From the NCBI GenBank assembly GCA_944325735.1, contig CALVBI010000001.1:620001-684000 (forward strand): a stretch of DNA of 64,000 nt. The letters are read 5' to 3'. Origin of the DNA: Candidatus Gastranaerophilales bacterium (GTDB taxonomy: Bacteria; Cyanobacteriota; Vampirovibrionia; Gastranaerophilales; Gastranaerophilaceae). Under the pieces are notes generated by a model. The model did no database searches. It had not been told where the DNA came from and was given only the letters and a program-made list of their open reading frames with translations. The position numbers and the translations under genes were made by a program. Positions 7,705 through 15,853 of this stretch are shown piece by piece (position 1 is the first letter of the stretch; every line of letters starts with the position of its first letter).

Positions 7705-8961
7705 TTATGTTCTTACATCTTTATGTGAAAAATGTTTAGTCCCGTCAACGTAATCTTTTACGATATTTCCGTTGCCTATAAGTTTATATTTATAAATTGT
7801 TAAACCTTCTAATCCTACAGGTCCTCTTGCATGAGTTTTATTTGTAGAAATTCCGACTTCGGCTCCGAATCCGTAGCGGAAACCGTCTGCAAATCTTGTA
7901 GATGCATTAAAATATACTCCAGCAGAATCAACTTTGTTCATAAATTTTTCTGCATTTTCTATATTTTTTGTAATAATGCTGTCAGTATGGCCTGAACCGT
8001 ATGTATTAATATGTTCGATTGCTTCATCGACATTTTTTACGGTTTTGAATGATAAAATTTTATCACCATATTCATGTGACCAGCTTTCAGGTTTGTCTAT
8101 CAATTGAATTTCTGATAATTGTAAAGCTGCAAGCAGGTTATCAATTTTAGGGAATTTTTCATGGATTAACAAAGTTTCAACAGCGTTACAAGCACTCGGA
8201 TATTGAGTTTTTGCATCTGTTACAACTTTTATTGCCATATCAATATCAGCTGTTTCATCTACAAATATATGGCAAATACCGTCAGCGTGACCAAGTACAG
8301 GAATTTTTGTATTTTCTTTTATGAATTTAACAAGTTTATTTCCGCCTCTTGGGATTATCAAGTTAATATATTTGTCACATTTTAGCATTTCAGCAACGTC
8401 ATCGCGTGTGAATACTTGTTGGATAACATTTTTAGGAAATTCTTCGATTTTTCCAAGTGCAGAATTTATTACTGATAGAATTTTTTTATTTGTGTTTATT
8501 GATTCTTTTCCGCCTTTTAAAATTACAGCATTTGCTGATTTTATCGCAAGTGATGAAATCTGTGCAATTACATCAGGTCTTGCTTCAAAGATTATTCCTA
8601 AAACTCCGATAGGACAAGATACTTTGTATAAAGTTAAGTCACTGTCGAGTTCTCTTACTAAAAGTTTTTTATTCACAGGGTCTTCAAGTTTTGCAATATC
8701 TCTAATCCCTTGAATCATATCACGCATTTTATTTTCATCGAGTTTCAAGCGATTGAATGTTGATTTTGTAAGTTCGCCTGATTCTACAAGACTTTTTGCT
8801 GCTTCCAAATCTGTTTTATTAGCTTCAAAAATTTCATCTTTGTTTAATTCGATTTCATCTGCAATTTTCAATAATGCAGTATTTTTTAATTCTGTTGATA
8901 AATCTGCAATTTTTAATGAAGCTTCTTTGGCATCTTTTGTAATTTTTACAAAGTCAATCAT
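7705..8961 (-). CDS. proA: Gamma-glutamyl phosphate reductase
   Basis: ProA reduces glutamyl-5-phosphate to the semialdehyde, the second step of proline synthesis. It has 418 residues, the normal length. Visible signatures are GVLGIIFEARPDV (around residue 120), the nucleotide-binding ILKGGKESINTN, IPRGGNKLVKFI, and the catalytic cysteine in TQYPSACNAVETLL. The C-terminus has VYFNASTRFADGFRYGFGAEVGIST, typical of ProA. AAGGAG precedes the ATG. It lies 46 bases downstream of proB and the two form the proBA operon. Confidence 0.97.
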   Translation of the reverse strand: MIDFVKITKDAKEASLKIADLSTELKNTALLKIADEIELNKDEIFEANKTDLEAAKSLVESGELTKSTFNRLKLDENKMRDMIQGIRDIAKLEDPVNKKLLVRELDSDLTLYKVSCPIGVLGIIFEARPDVIAQISSLAIKSANAVILKGGKESINTNKKILSVINSALGKIEEFPKNVIQQVFTRDDVAEMLKCDKYINLIIPRGGNKLVKFIKENTKIPVLGHADGICHIFVDETADIDMAIKVVTDAKTQYPSACNAVETLLIHEKFPKIDNLLAALQLSEIQLIDKPESWSHEYGDKILSFKTVKNVDEAIEHINTYGSGHTDSIITKNIENAEKFMNKVDSAGVYFNASTRFADGFRYGFGAEVGISTNKTHARGPVGLEGLTIYKYKLIGNGNIVKDYVDGTKHFSHKDVRT

Positions 8962-9007
8962 TTTTTCTCTCCTTGTTTGGAAAAATTTTTCTCATATAGG
9001 CAGGGGG

Positions 9008-10147
9008 TTATAAAAGTGTTATATTATCTCGTGTTATAATTGCATCGTAATTCTTGAATCCGAGAATTTCCATAATATTGTCAGAATGTCTGCCGATTAC
9101 TTTTCTGCAGGAATCTGAACTGTAATTTACAATACCTCTGGCGATTTCATTTCCTTTTTCATCAAGTATTGATACAACGTCACCTTTATTGAATTCGTGA
9201 ACAACATCTAACACTCCGATAGGTAACAGACTTTTTTGCTCAAGAAGTGCTTTTTTAGCACCTTTGTTTACAACAATTTGACCAATAATATTTGTTGCAT
9301 AACCTATCCAACGTTTTTTGTCAGATAGTCCTTCTGTTTGAGGTAGAAACATTGTACCTATTTCTTCCCCGTTAAATATTTTTTGAATAACGTAAGGAAT
9401 TTTACCGTTTGCAATAAGAACTTTTCCGCCAAATCTTGTTACCATTCTTGCAGCTTTAAGTTTTGTTCTCATACCGCCGCGTCCGCCTTCTGAAGCATCT
9501 GTTCCAAGTGATAAAATATCATCTGTTACTTCTTTTACAGTGCGAATAATTTTTGCATCAGGGTTTGTTTTTGGATTTTTGTCATACAAGCCTTCGACAT
9601 CTGATAATATTACAAGTAAGTCTGCATCTAATTCACTTGCTACAAGTGCAGATAATTTATCGTTGTCTGAAAAACATACTTGCATATGTTCATATTGCGG
9701 GTGGACTTCAACTGTTGATACGGTATCATTTTGGTTAATAATAGGGATTACTTTAAGCTCAAGTAATTTATTTAAGGTTGTTCTAAGGCTTAAGTATCTT
9801 TGTCTTACCGAAAAGTCATCTTCTGTTAAAAGAATTTGAGATGCAATAAGGCCGTATGTGTCAAATCCTGTTTCGTAAATCGACATTAATTTTCCTTGAC
9901 CGATTGCAGCACAAGCTTGTTTTAGGGCAACTCCTTCGGTACTATCAATACCTAATCTTTTTTTGCCTAAGCCTACTGCTCCTGATGTGATTACGATAAC
10001 TTCTTTCCCCTGTCTTGCAAGGTGTGAAAGATCTTCAATAAAGGAGAATACTCTTGGCAATGATACATAGCCGTCATCTCCTCTTAAAATATTTGTACCA
10101 AATTTGAAAACTATACGTTTTGCATTAATAAATTCTTCTCTATTCAT
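9008..10147 (-). CDS. proB: Glutamate 5-kinase with PUA domain
   Basis: ProB phosphorylates glutamate as the first, feedback-regulated step of proline synthesis. The 379-residue form has an amino-acid kinase domain (RIVFKFGTNIL, VIVITSGAVGLG, SDNDKLSALVASEL, EGGRGGMRTKLKAA) followed by a C-terminal PUA domain starting near residue 275. The SDND and GGMRTK motifs are the usual substrate and ATP sites. The ATG at 10147 lacks a ribosome binding site and has TATAAT 6 bases upstream, suggesting a leaderless mRNA that runs on through proA. Confidence 0.97.
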   Translation of the reverse strand: MNREEFINAKRIVFKFGTNILRGDDGYVSLPRVFSFIEDLSHLARQGKEVIVITSGAVGLGKKRLGIDSTEGVALKQACAAIGQGKLMSIYETGFDTYGLIASQILLTEDDFSVRQRYLSLRTTLNKLLELKVIPIINQNDTVSTVEVHPQYEHMQVCFSDNDKLSALVASELDADLLVILSDVEGLYDKNPKTNPDAKIIRTVKEVTDDILSLGTDASEGGRGGMRTKLKAARMVTRFGGKVLIANGKIPYVIQKIFNGEEIGTMFLPQTEGLSDKKRWIGYATNIIGQIVVNKGAKKALLEQKSLLPIGVLDVVHEFNKGDVVSILDEKGNEIARGIVNYSSDSCRKVIGRHSDNIMEILGFKNYDAIITRDNITLL

Positions 10148-10153
10148 AATTTT

Positions 10154-10159
10154 ATTATA
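10154..10159 (-). promoter_or_regulatory. -10 box for leaderless proB
   Basis: The minus strand carries TATAAT with its last base 6 nt before the proB ATG (10147). The same arrangement recurs at many genes in this window. Confidence 0.5.
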
Positions 10160-10171
10160 TTACAAATAAAT

Positions 10172-10483
10172 TTAATCGATTTCAACTTCTTGATTTATTT
10201 CTACTTCATTTTTTTCATCAGATGCGGGAGCTTTGTTGTCTTTGTATAGCCAATAGAGGTACATATCTATGAGCAAGAAGAATGTATTCAAGATATACAG
10301 CCAAAATACCCAATCCATATTATCCAATACTTTGTGTGCTATACCGCAGACATAGCCCAATAAAATCAGCATTGAAAAGTGAATGCTTTTGCCATGTACA
10401 CATTTGCATTTATATGTTTTTAATGCTGCAACAGGCCAGCTAATTCCGAAACATACCATCATTCCTGCTTCAAATACGCTCAT
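10172..10483 (-). CDS. Small three-helix membrane protein, PQ-loop-like
   Basis: 103 residues with three predicted membrane helices: around 7-22 (MMVCFGISWPVAALKTY), 35-52 (FSMLILLGYVCGIAHKV) and 58-82 (VFWLYILNTFFLLIDMYLYWLY), ending in an acidic, disordered tail. The spacing of three helices, the SWPVAALKTYK turn and the GKSIHFS loop recall SemiSWEET/PQ-loop half-transporters, but the PQ motif itself is absent (WP instead), so this is only a fold-level suggestion. A good AAGGAG site precedes the ATG. Downstream is proB, which has its own promoter. Confidence 0.7.
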   Translation of the reverse strand: MSVFEAGMMVCFGISWPVAALKTYKCKCVHGKSIHFSMLILLGYVCGIAHKVLDNMDWVFWLYILNTFFLLIDMYLYWLYKDNKAPASDEKNEVEINQEVEID

Positions 10484-10502
10484 TTTTCTCCTTCTTTTTG
10501 AT

Positions 10503-11126
10503 TTATCCTTTTATATTTATTGTATTACTTTTTTTCTTTTCTTCAAATCCTAGTCCACGCATTAGTGGATGTAGTATGTGATTGCTTAATTCTGATGCTA
10601 TCCAGGCAAGACCTATTACTGTTCCTGTGAGGTTGCTTAATTCTATAGCACCTTTTGCTGCAGGAAATGCTGGAGGTTTGTCGTCTTTTAAGAGATGTTC
10701 TTTTAGGGTTAATTTATCTTCTTTTGATATTTTTAGGGTATCAGATATTTTTGATAAAAGTTTGTGACCTTGTCTATCTTTTTTCTCCATTTTTGCCAAT
10801 TTTGCATAATTTAGATACTCTGTAGCATTCTTGAATGCCGGAAGATCTTTGTCACCTTTTAGAATTTTTTGAGCTAGTTTGAAACCATATTTTTGGAAAA
10901 TAAATGGAATCATTGTCAAATATATTCCAAGACATAAAAGTTGGTATAGTCCTTCTTTAGTTGCTGCGTATTTTCTGGTTTTTTCATCAACGTTATTATC
11001 CATCATAATTGCAACAGGTCTGCCGGTTGCTTTGAATAAAGATTCTGTTGTGACTGTATAAGTTGTGTTATTTGCAAAATTTACAAATTTAGGATTTAAA
11101 AGTACATTAGCTACTTTATCAATCAT
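10503..11126 (-). CDS. Membrane protein, paralogue of upstream gene
   Basis: 207 residues, family not recognised. The shared block with the gene immediately upstream is RPVAIMMDNNVDEKTRKYAATKEGL versus RPTFTMMDKKQEKDSRRYTAFREGL, followed in both by a hydrophobic segment and a second C-terminal membrane segment ending in HPLMRGL or KPLMNAL. The gene is therefore a diverged tandem duplicate. A GGAGG site lies before the ATG, whose A overlaps the upstream stop (TAATG), so the pair is co-translated. A lysine-rich soluble stretch of about 60 residues lies between the two membrane segments. Function unknown. Confidence 0.7.
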   Translation of the reverse strand: MIDKVANVLLNPKFVNFANNTTYTVTTESLFKATGRPVAIMMDNNVDEKTRKYAATKEGLYQLLCLGIYLTMIPFIFQKYGFKLAQKILKGDKDLPAFKNATEYLNYAKLAKMEKKDRQGHKLLSKISDTLKISKEDKLTLKEHLLKDDKPPAFPAAKGAIELSNLTGTVIGLAWIASELSNHILHPLMRGLGFEEKKKSNTINIKG

Positions 11127-11653
11127 TATACACCTCCAATCTTCATTCCGGAATTATAAAAATTCTTGAAATGATAAGGTGTTGTATAACCTTGGAAATT
11201 AGGTTGTGCTATTTCTTTTCGGGGTAGTGGTTGCTGGGGAATCCTTTTTGTTTCTTTTTTAGGTAACAATGCATTCATGAGAGGTTTTGTTGCAGCGTTG
11301 CATATTGCAGGTATAACAAATAGAGCTGTTAAGCTCACTGTGATAAGTGACAGAGTAGATTTCATTTTAGGAAGTTCTTTAAGATGATTAGATTTTTCTG
11401 CAATATGTTTTGCAAGCTTCTCGACTCCGGCATCTGTAATTAAGTATGAGCCAAAAGCTACTGCTCCTGTTAATCCCTCTCTGAATGCTGTATATCTTCT
11501 TGAATCCTTTTCTTGTTTTTTGTCCATCATTGTAAATGTTGGACGTAAAATCCCTTTTGATACGGCGATTGTTAAAGCTCCATATAGGGCTTTATTATTT
11601 TTGCCTAAATTCATACATATATTTTTAAATTGTTTTTGAAAAGGGGTAGTCAT
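11126..11653 (-). CDS. Membrane protein, first of tandem paralogue pair
   Basis: 175 residues. The conserved MMD and RRYTAFREGL motifs (around residues 41-60) and two membrane segments (GAVAFGSYLITDAG and SLITVSLTALFVIPAICNAA) match its downstream paralogue. The C-terminal 40 residues are proline/glutamine-rich and end in an aromatic YHFKNFYNSGMKIGGV. GGAGAAAATATG gives a plausible ribosome binding site. I do not recognise the family; a two-subunit membrane complex with the neighbour is a reasonable guess. Confidence 0.7.
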   Translation of the reverse strand: MTTPFQKQFKNICMNLGKNNKALYGALTIAVSKGILRPTFTMMDKKQEKDSRRYTAFREGLTGAVAFGSYLITDAGVEKLAKHIAEKSNHLKELPKMKSTLSLITVSLTALFVIPAICNAATKPLMNALLPKKETKRIPQQPLPRKEIAQPNFQGYTTPYHFKNFYNSGMKIGGV

Positions 11654-11752
11654 ATTTTCTCCATTATTATTCTAAAACTTGAAAATAGTGTGTAAAATAC
11701 AAAAAATATTATAATAATTATAAGTTTTTCTTATAATTTATTAAATTTATGA

Positions 11753-11758
11753 TATAAT
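11753..11758 (+). promoter_or_regulatory. Extended -10 box for leaderless LysR gene
   Basis: TGATATAAT places TATAAT exactly 6 bases before the ATG at 11765, with no Shine-Dalgarno sequence. The T-rich, A-rich DNA upstream offers no clear -35 element. Confidence 0.55.
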
Positions 11759-11764
11759 TTAGTT

Positions 11765-12646
11765 ATGAACTTAAATCAATTAAAATATATTGTTGCAATT
11801 GCAGATGAATTAAATATATCGAAAGCCGCACAAAAATTATATGTTTCGCAGCCTTCATTGAGTCAGTGCGTTCAAAATATTGAGCGAGAACTTGGTACAA
11901 AAATTTTTGACAGAAGTACAACACCTTTAAAAATTACATATGCAGGAGATGTTTATATAAATTGGGCAAGAAAGATTTTAAATTCCACAGAAGAAATTAA
12001 TCGGCAAATTGCAGATATTTCAGGTCTTAAAAATATAAAACTTTCTATAGGTATTTCTCCATATCGTAGTACTTGTATTTTGCCGCCAGTTATAAAGCAG
12101 TTTAAAAAGTTATATCCTGATTGTTATATTGTCGTAGAAGAACATCCTACAACTGTTTTGCATTCAATGATGGATGAGGGGAAACTTGATATTTTAATTG
12201 ATACTCCGCATCATAATACTATTGATTATACAAGTATTCCGTTATTGAAAGAAAATATACTAATTGATGTCCCAAAGGATTGGGATATAAAAGCTGATGA
12301 AATTGATCTTTCTGAATTTGCGGATAAGCCTTTTGTAATGCTTGCAAATGAACAATTGTTAGGTAGATTGTCAAGAGATTTATGTGTTAAAAATGGTTTT
12401 GAACCTAAAATATCATTAGAATGTCATACAGTCGAAACTGCTCATGCATTTGTTGCTCAAGGATTGGGTGCATCTTTTGTGCCTGAACTTTTTGTAAAAT
12501 ATTGGGATAAAAAAGATACAAATTATTATAAAATTAAAAATTGTCAGCCTGTCCGAGAATTTTGTGTAATTTATGACAATAGGAAGTATTTACCTTTAGC
12601 AGTTAAGGATTTTATAAAAGTATTAGATGATTTCTTGCACAGTTAA
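11765..12646 (+). CDS. LysR-family transcriptional regulator
   Basis: 293 residues, the normal length. The N-terminal winged HTH reads NQLKYIVAIADELNISKAAQKLYVSQPSLSQCVQNIE, followed by ELGTKIFDRSTTPLKITYAG. The remaining 200 residues form the periplasmic-binding-like effector domain (LSIGISPYRSTCILPPVI onward). Effector and targets are unknown. LysR regulators often control a divergent gene, but the divergent neighbours here are the tandem membrane-protein pair, 111 bases away, which makes those candidate targets. The final codons and stop fall inside a 17-bp direct repeat. Confidence 0.93.
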   Translation: MNLNQLKYIVAIADELNISKAAQKLYVSQPSLSQCVQNIERELGTKIFDRSTTPLKITYAGDVYINWARKILNSTEEINRQIADISGLKNIKLSIGISPYRSTCILPPVIKQFKKLYPDCYIVVEEHPTTVLHSMMDEGKLDILIDTPHHNTIDYTSIPLLKENILIDVPKDWDIKADEIDLSEFADKPFVMLANEQLLGRLSRDLCVKNGFEPKISLECHTVETAHAFVAQGLGASFVPELFVKYWDKKDTNYYKIKNCQPVREFCVIYDNRKYLPLAVKDFIKVLDDFLHS

Positions 12647-12647
12647 T
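12631..12647 (+). repeat. 17-bp direct repeat, left copy
   Basis: TTTCTTGCACAGTTAAT, spanning the last codons and stop of the LysR gene. An identical copy lies 492 bases downstream at 13123-13139. The two bracket exactly the 131-residue gene. Confidence 0.8.
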
Positions 12648-12725
12648 GGTTTACATATTTTAATAAAAAGGCAATTTTCTTCTTAATAGTTTTTTTATAT
12701 TAATAAGAAAGGTTGGAATTTTGTA

Positions 12726-13121
12726 ATGAGTGTAAATTCTATAAGTTCTATGTATTTCCCATATCAAAATATTGGTGTTCAACGGCAGCAACTTGGTGCT
12801 AATCCTAAGCAACAAGTTTTAATTCCTAATAATAATGTGCAGCCAAAAGAGAAAAAAGGTTTATCTACTGCGGCCAAAGTAGCTATTATTGCTGGAGCTA
12901 TTGGAGTTGTTATATTAGCAGATTACTTTATTAGAGGTAAGGGTTCTGTAAGTAAAACAGTTATTAATAAAATAGAATCGTTATTAAAGAATAAAAAAGT
13001 TCAGGATTATTGTAAGAAAAATAATATAGATACAGATATTAATAAAATTAAAGAAAAAAGTACTGAAAAACAATTAGAGTTTCTTGGTGATTTACTTGAT
13101 ATTGTGATTATGGCAGTTTAA
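12726..13121 (+). CDS. Single-span membrane protein, unknown
   Basis: 131 residues: a disordered, Gln/Asn-rich 45-residue N-terminus (MSVNSISSMYFPYQNIG...), a single membrane helix AAKVAIIAGAIGVVILADYFI at about 49-69, and a charged, helical C-terminal half. There is no signal peptide, so the long N-terminal part would face either side depending on insertion. AGAAAGG lies upstream of the ATG. The general plan (unstructured N-terminus, then one Ala/Gly/Ile-rich helix) recurs in the 433-residue repeat protein at 16.8 kb. The gene lies between 17-bp direct repeats, consistent with a mobile or duplicated cassette. Not recognised. Confidence 0.65.
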   Translation: MSVNSISSMYFPYQNIGVQRQQLGANPKQQVLIPNNNVQPKEKKGLSTAAKVAIIAGAIGVVILADYFIRGKGSVSKTVINKIESLLKNKKVQDYCKKNNIDTDINKIKEKSTEKQLEFLGDLLDIVIMAV

Positions 13122-13122
13122 A

Positions 13123-13139
13123 TTTCTTGCACAGTTAAT
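13123..13139 (+). repeat. 17-bp direct repeat, right copy
   Basis: Perfect second copy of TTTCTTGCACAGTTAAT, beginning directly after the stop of the 131-residue gene and 25 bases before alr. Flanking bases on both sides differ from the left copy. Confidence 0.8.
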
Positions 13140-13164
13140 AATTTAGTAATATACTAAAGTTATT

Positions 13165-14292
13165 ATGAAAAACGTAAGACAAACAAATATAAATATACAT
13201 AGAGATAGCTGGGTTGAGATTAATTTAGAAAATATCGCATATAATATGCGTTCAATAAGAAAAAATACCCCTGAAGGAATTAAGTTATTAGCTGTTGTTA
13301 AAGCTGATGCATATGGACATGGTTCTGTAATGTTGGCACCAACTCTTTTAGCATCAGGTGCTGATATGTTGGGAGTTGCATCAATTGACGAAGGTGTAGA
13401 TTTAAGACAAGCAAAAATTAATTGCGAAATTTTGGTATTAGGTGCAGTTCCTGTATGGGCTGTAGAAACTGCAGTGAAAGCTGATTTAACTATTGCAATT
13501 TTTTCAAAAGAGCACCTATTAGCTTGTCGTCAAGCTTATGAAAGAACCGGTATAAAACCAAAAGTTCATGTAAAACTCGATACAGGCATGAATAGAATTG
13601 GTGTATCTATTGATGATGCAGTTGATTTTATTAACGAAGTTAGAAATGCAGATTATTTGGATTTTGGCGGAGTGTTTACACATCTTGCAAATGCTGAAAT
13701 TAGAGAAAAGACACAAATTCAAATAGATAGGTGGAATAGTGTTATTTCAAAAATTGATACAAAAGGTCTTCTACTACATATTTTAAATACTGCAGGTGCA
13801 ATGTGTTATGATGTTCCTAATTCAAATATGAGAAGGGCAGGAATTGCTTTATACGGGCTTTATCCTGATTTGCCTGAAGATGGTGTGGTGAAAAAGCCTG
13901 ACCTGAAGCCTGTAATGTCATTAAAAGCAAGAATTGTAAATATCCATGAGGCAAAAGACGGTGAAGGAATCAGCTATGGACATACTTTTACGGCACATGG
14001 TGCAAGAAAAATAGCAACAGTTCCTTTAGGTTATGCAGATGGTGTTCCTCGCGGACTTTCTAATAAAATATCAGGAGTTTTGAACGGAAAAGAAGTCCCA
14101 CAAGTAGGGAATATTACAATGGATCAAATGATGTTTGATATAACAGGAGTTGATGCTAACTTAGGTGATATTATAACATTATTAGATGAACATCATTCAA
14201 TTGATGAGTGGGCAAAAATATTAGGAACAATAAATTACGAATTGACTTGTCGATTAAAAGTAAGATTACCAAGAGTTTATACAAGGGAATAG
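13165..14292 (+). CDS. alr: Alanine racemase
   Basis: Alr makes D-alanine for peptidoglycan using PLP. 375 residues, normal length. The PLP lysine is in AVVKADAYGHG (around residue 45), KLDTGMNRIG marks the barrel, and the second catalytic base, tyrosine, is in GISYGHTF (about residue 270) ahead of ATVPLGYADGVPRGLSN. The C-terminal domain has VGNITMDQMMFDITG. There is no strong ribosome binding site, but a TATACT sits 9 bases upstream, so the leader may be very short. The next gene follows after 4 bases. Confidence 0.96.
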   Translation: MKNVRQTNINIHRDSWVEINLENIAYNMRSIRKNTPEGIKLLAVVKADAYGHGSVMLAPTLLASGADMLGVASIDEGVDLRQAKINCEILVLGAVPVWAVETAVKADLTIAIFSKEHLLACRQAYERTGIKPKVHVKLDTGMNRIGVSIDDAVDFINEVRNADYLDFGGVFTHLANAEIREKTQIQIDRWNSVISKIDTKGLLLHILNTAGAMCYDVPNSNMRRAGIALYGLYPDLPEDGVVKKPDLKPVMSLKARIVNIHEAKDGEGISYGHTFTAHGARKIATVPLGYADGVPRGLSNKISGVLNGKEVPQVGNITMDQMMFDITGVDANLGDIITLLDEHHSIDEWAKILGTINYELTCRLKVRLPRVYTRE

Positions 14293-14296
14293 TTTA

Positions 14297-15532
14297 ATGA
14301 GTGAAAATTGCAAATTTGATTTGGGTATAATTGGAGCAGGTCCTGCAGGTTATACTGCTGCTTTTCAGGCAAGAACTAAGGGATTATCTGTTGTTTTATT
14401 TGAAAAAGATAAAGTTGGCGGAGTATGTCTTAATAGAGGTTGTATTCCGACAAAAGCAATTTTGCATTCAGCTGAATTATATGAAGAAATGAAGTCAGCT
14501 TCAGAACTAGGTATAAATTTTGAAAACTTGTCAGTGGATTACAAAAAAGTTGTTGAAAGAAAAGATAAAGTTGTAGAAAAAATTAGAAAATCTCTTGAAT
14601 TAGCATTGAAAAACTGCGGAGTGCAGACAGTAAATGCAGAGGCAAAAGTAATTTCTAATAATCAAATTTCTGCTGATGACAAAGTTTATGAGTGTTCGAG
14701 TATAATTACTGCAACAGGATCAAAGCCTAAAGATTTTCCAAATCTTCGATTTGATCATGAATTTGTATTGAGTTCTGATGATATCTTAAATTTAGATACA
14801 TTGCCTAAAAGTATTGTAATAATAGGCTCAGGTGCTATCGGGATTGAATGGGCAAGAATTTTTTCAGCATTTGACGTAGAAGTGTCTATTGTAGAACTCG
14901 CAGAACATTTGCTTCCTTTAGCAGATGTCGAGGTTTCAAAAAGAGTTGAAAGAATTTTTAAGGCTAAAAAAATAAAAATGTTTTTAGCAAATTCTGTAGA
15001 AAAGATAGAAGATAAAAAAGTTTATTTATCTTCAGGTGATGTTTTAGAACCTGAAATTGTGCTTTTAGCTGTTGGGCGTAAGCCAGAGAATAGTTTTGAA
15101 AATGTAACTTGCATAGGTGATGCTTGCGGTAAAATTCAACTAGCTCATTTTGCAATTAAACAAGCTGTTGCAGAGGTATCTGGGGTAGAATTTGACGAAA
15201 ATTTAGTGCCTTCTGTTGTATATGGCTGTCCTGAAATTGCTTGGATTGGAAAGCGTGAACAGGATTTAGAAGAAGGGAGTTATAAAAAATCAAATTTATT
15301 GATTTCCGCTCTTGGAAAATCTCATTGTGATAACTGTTCAGATGGATTTATAAAAATACTTTCACAAAACGGAAAAATTGTAGGTGCCCATATTGTATCA
15401 AAAGAAGCATCTTCTTTAATTCAACAAATAACAATAGCTATGCAAAATAACATAGCTATTGATGATTTGAAAAAAGTATGTTTTGCCCACCCTACATATT
15501 CAGAGGGCATATTTGAATGCTTGTTTAAATAG
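14297..15532 (+). CDS. lpdA: Dihydrolipoyl dehydrogenase-like flavoprotein
   Basis: A class I pyridine nucleotide-disulfide oxidoreductase. The N-terminal FAD site is LGIIGAGPAGYTAAFQA, the redox-active disulfide is GGVCLNRGCIPTKA, the NAD site is IVIIGSGAIGIEWAR, the second FAD motif is CIGDAC, and the C-terminal catalytic pair is AHPTYSEG (His and Glu). At 411 residues it is about 50 shorter than usual E3 enzymes; the shortening is in inter-strand loops, not the motifs. It would reoxidise lipoamide of 2-oxoacid dehydrogenase or glycine cleavage complexes. The E1/E2 genes are not in the window, but lipA lies about 320 bases downstream. Confidence 0.88.
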   Translation: MSENCKFDLGIIGAGPAGYTAAFQARTKGLSVVLFEKDKVGGVCLNRGCIPTKAILHSAELYEEMKSASELGINFENLSVDYKKVVERKDKVVEKIRKSLELALKNCGVQTVNAEAKVISNNQISADDKVYECSSIITATGSKPKDFPNLRFDHEFVLSSDDILNLDTLPKSIVIIGSGAIGIEWARIFSAFDVEVSIVELAEHLLPLADVEVSKRVERIFKAKKIKMFLANSVEKIEDKKVYLSSGDVLEPEIVLLAVGRKPENSFENVTCIGDACGKIQLAHFAIKQAVAEVSGVEFDENLVPSVVYGCPEIAWIGKREQDLEEGSYKKSNLLISALGKSHCDNCSDGFIKILSQNGKIVGAHIVSKEASSLIQQITIAMQNNIAIDDLKKVCFAHPTYSEGIFECLFK

Positions 15533-15770
15533 AACCTGTCCAGAAAGGAACTTTCCCGAAATTCCAGTAAGTGTTTGTCGGATTGTTATCTTTGTGGCGC
15601 CAAATTCTTTTACGTTCCACTTTTGTATCGCTGACTTGTTTTGTGTTATCTTGCTGTTCTACTTTTACTTCTTCTGTTGTTTCAACTCTAGAACCAGGAA
15701 TTTCATACATTTCTGCGTATGCACATCCTGCAAAGCACAACAAACATAAAATTGTCATAAGTTTTTTCAT
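15525..15770 (-). CDS. Small secreted protein, possible lipoprotein
   Basis: 81 residues with an N-terminal signal sequence MKKLMTILCLLCFAGCAYAE; cleavage could be signal peptidase I after AYA or lipoprotein-type at FAGC. The mature part is short, polar and Thr/Lys/Glu-rich, ending WNFGKVPFWTGSI. A strong AAAGGGGG precedes the ATG. It converges with lpdA and their ends overlap by 8 bases. Function not recognised. Confidence 0.65.
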   Translation of the reverse strand: MKKLMTILCLLCFAGCAYAEMYEIPGSRVETTEEVKVEQQDNTKQVSDTKVERKRIWRHKDNNPTNTYWNFGKVPFWTGSI

Positions 15771-15840
15771 TTTTTACCCCCTTTTAAGGTTTTTATTCTC
15801 ATTATAACGTTTTAAGTCATGAAAATCAATATTTTTGCTA

Positions 15841-15846
15841 TATAAT
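15841..15846 (+). promoter_or_regulatory. -10 box for near-leaderless lipA
   Basis: TATAAT ends 7 bases before the lipA ATG at 15854, with no ribosome binding site, so transcription would begin at or one base before the start codon. Confidence 0.5.
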
Positions 15847-15853
15847 TTTAAAT

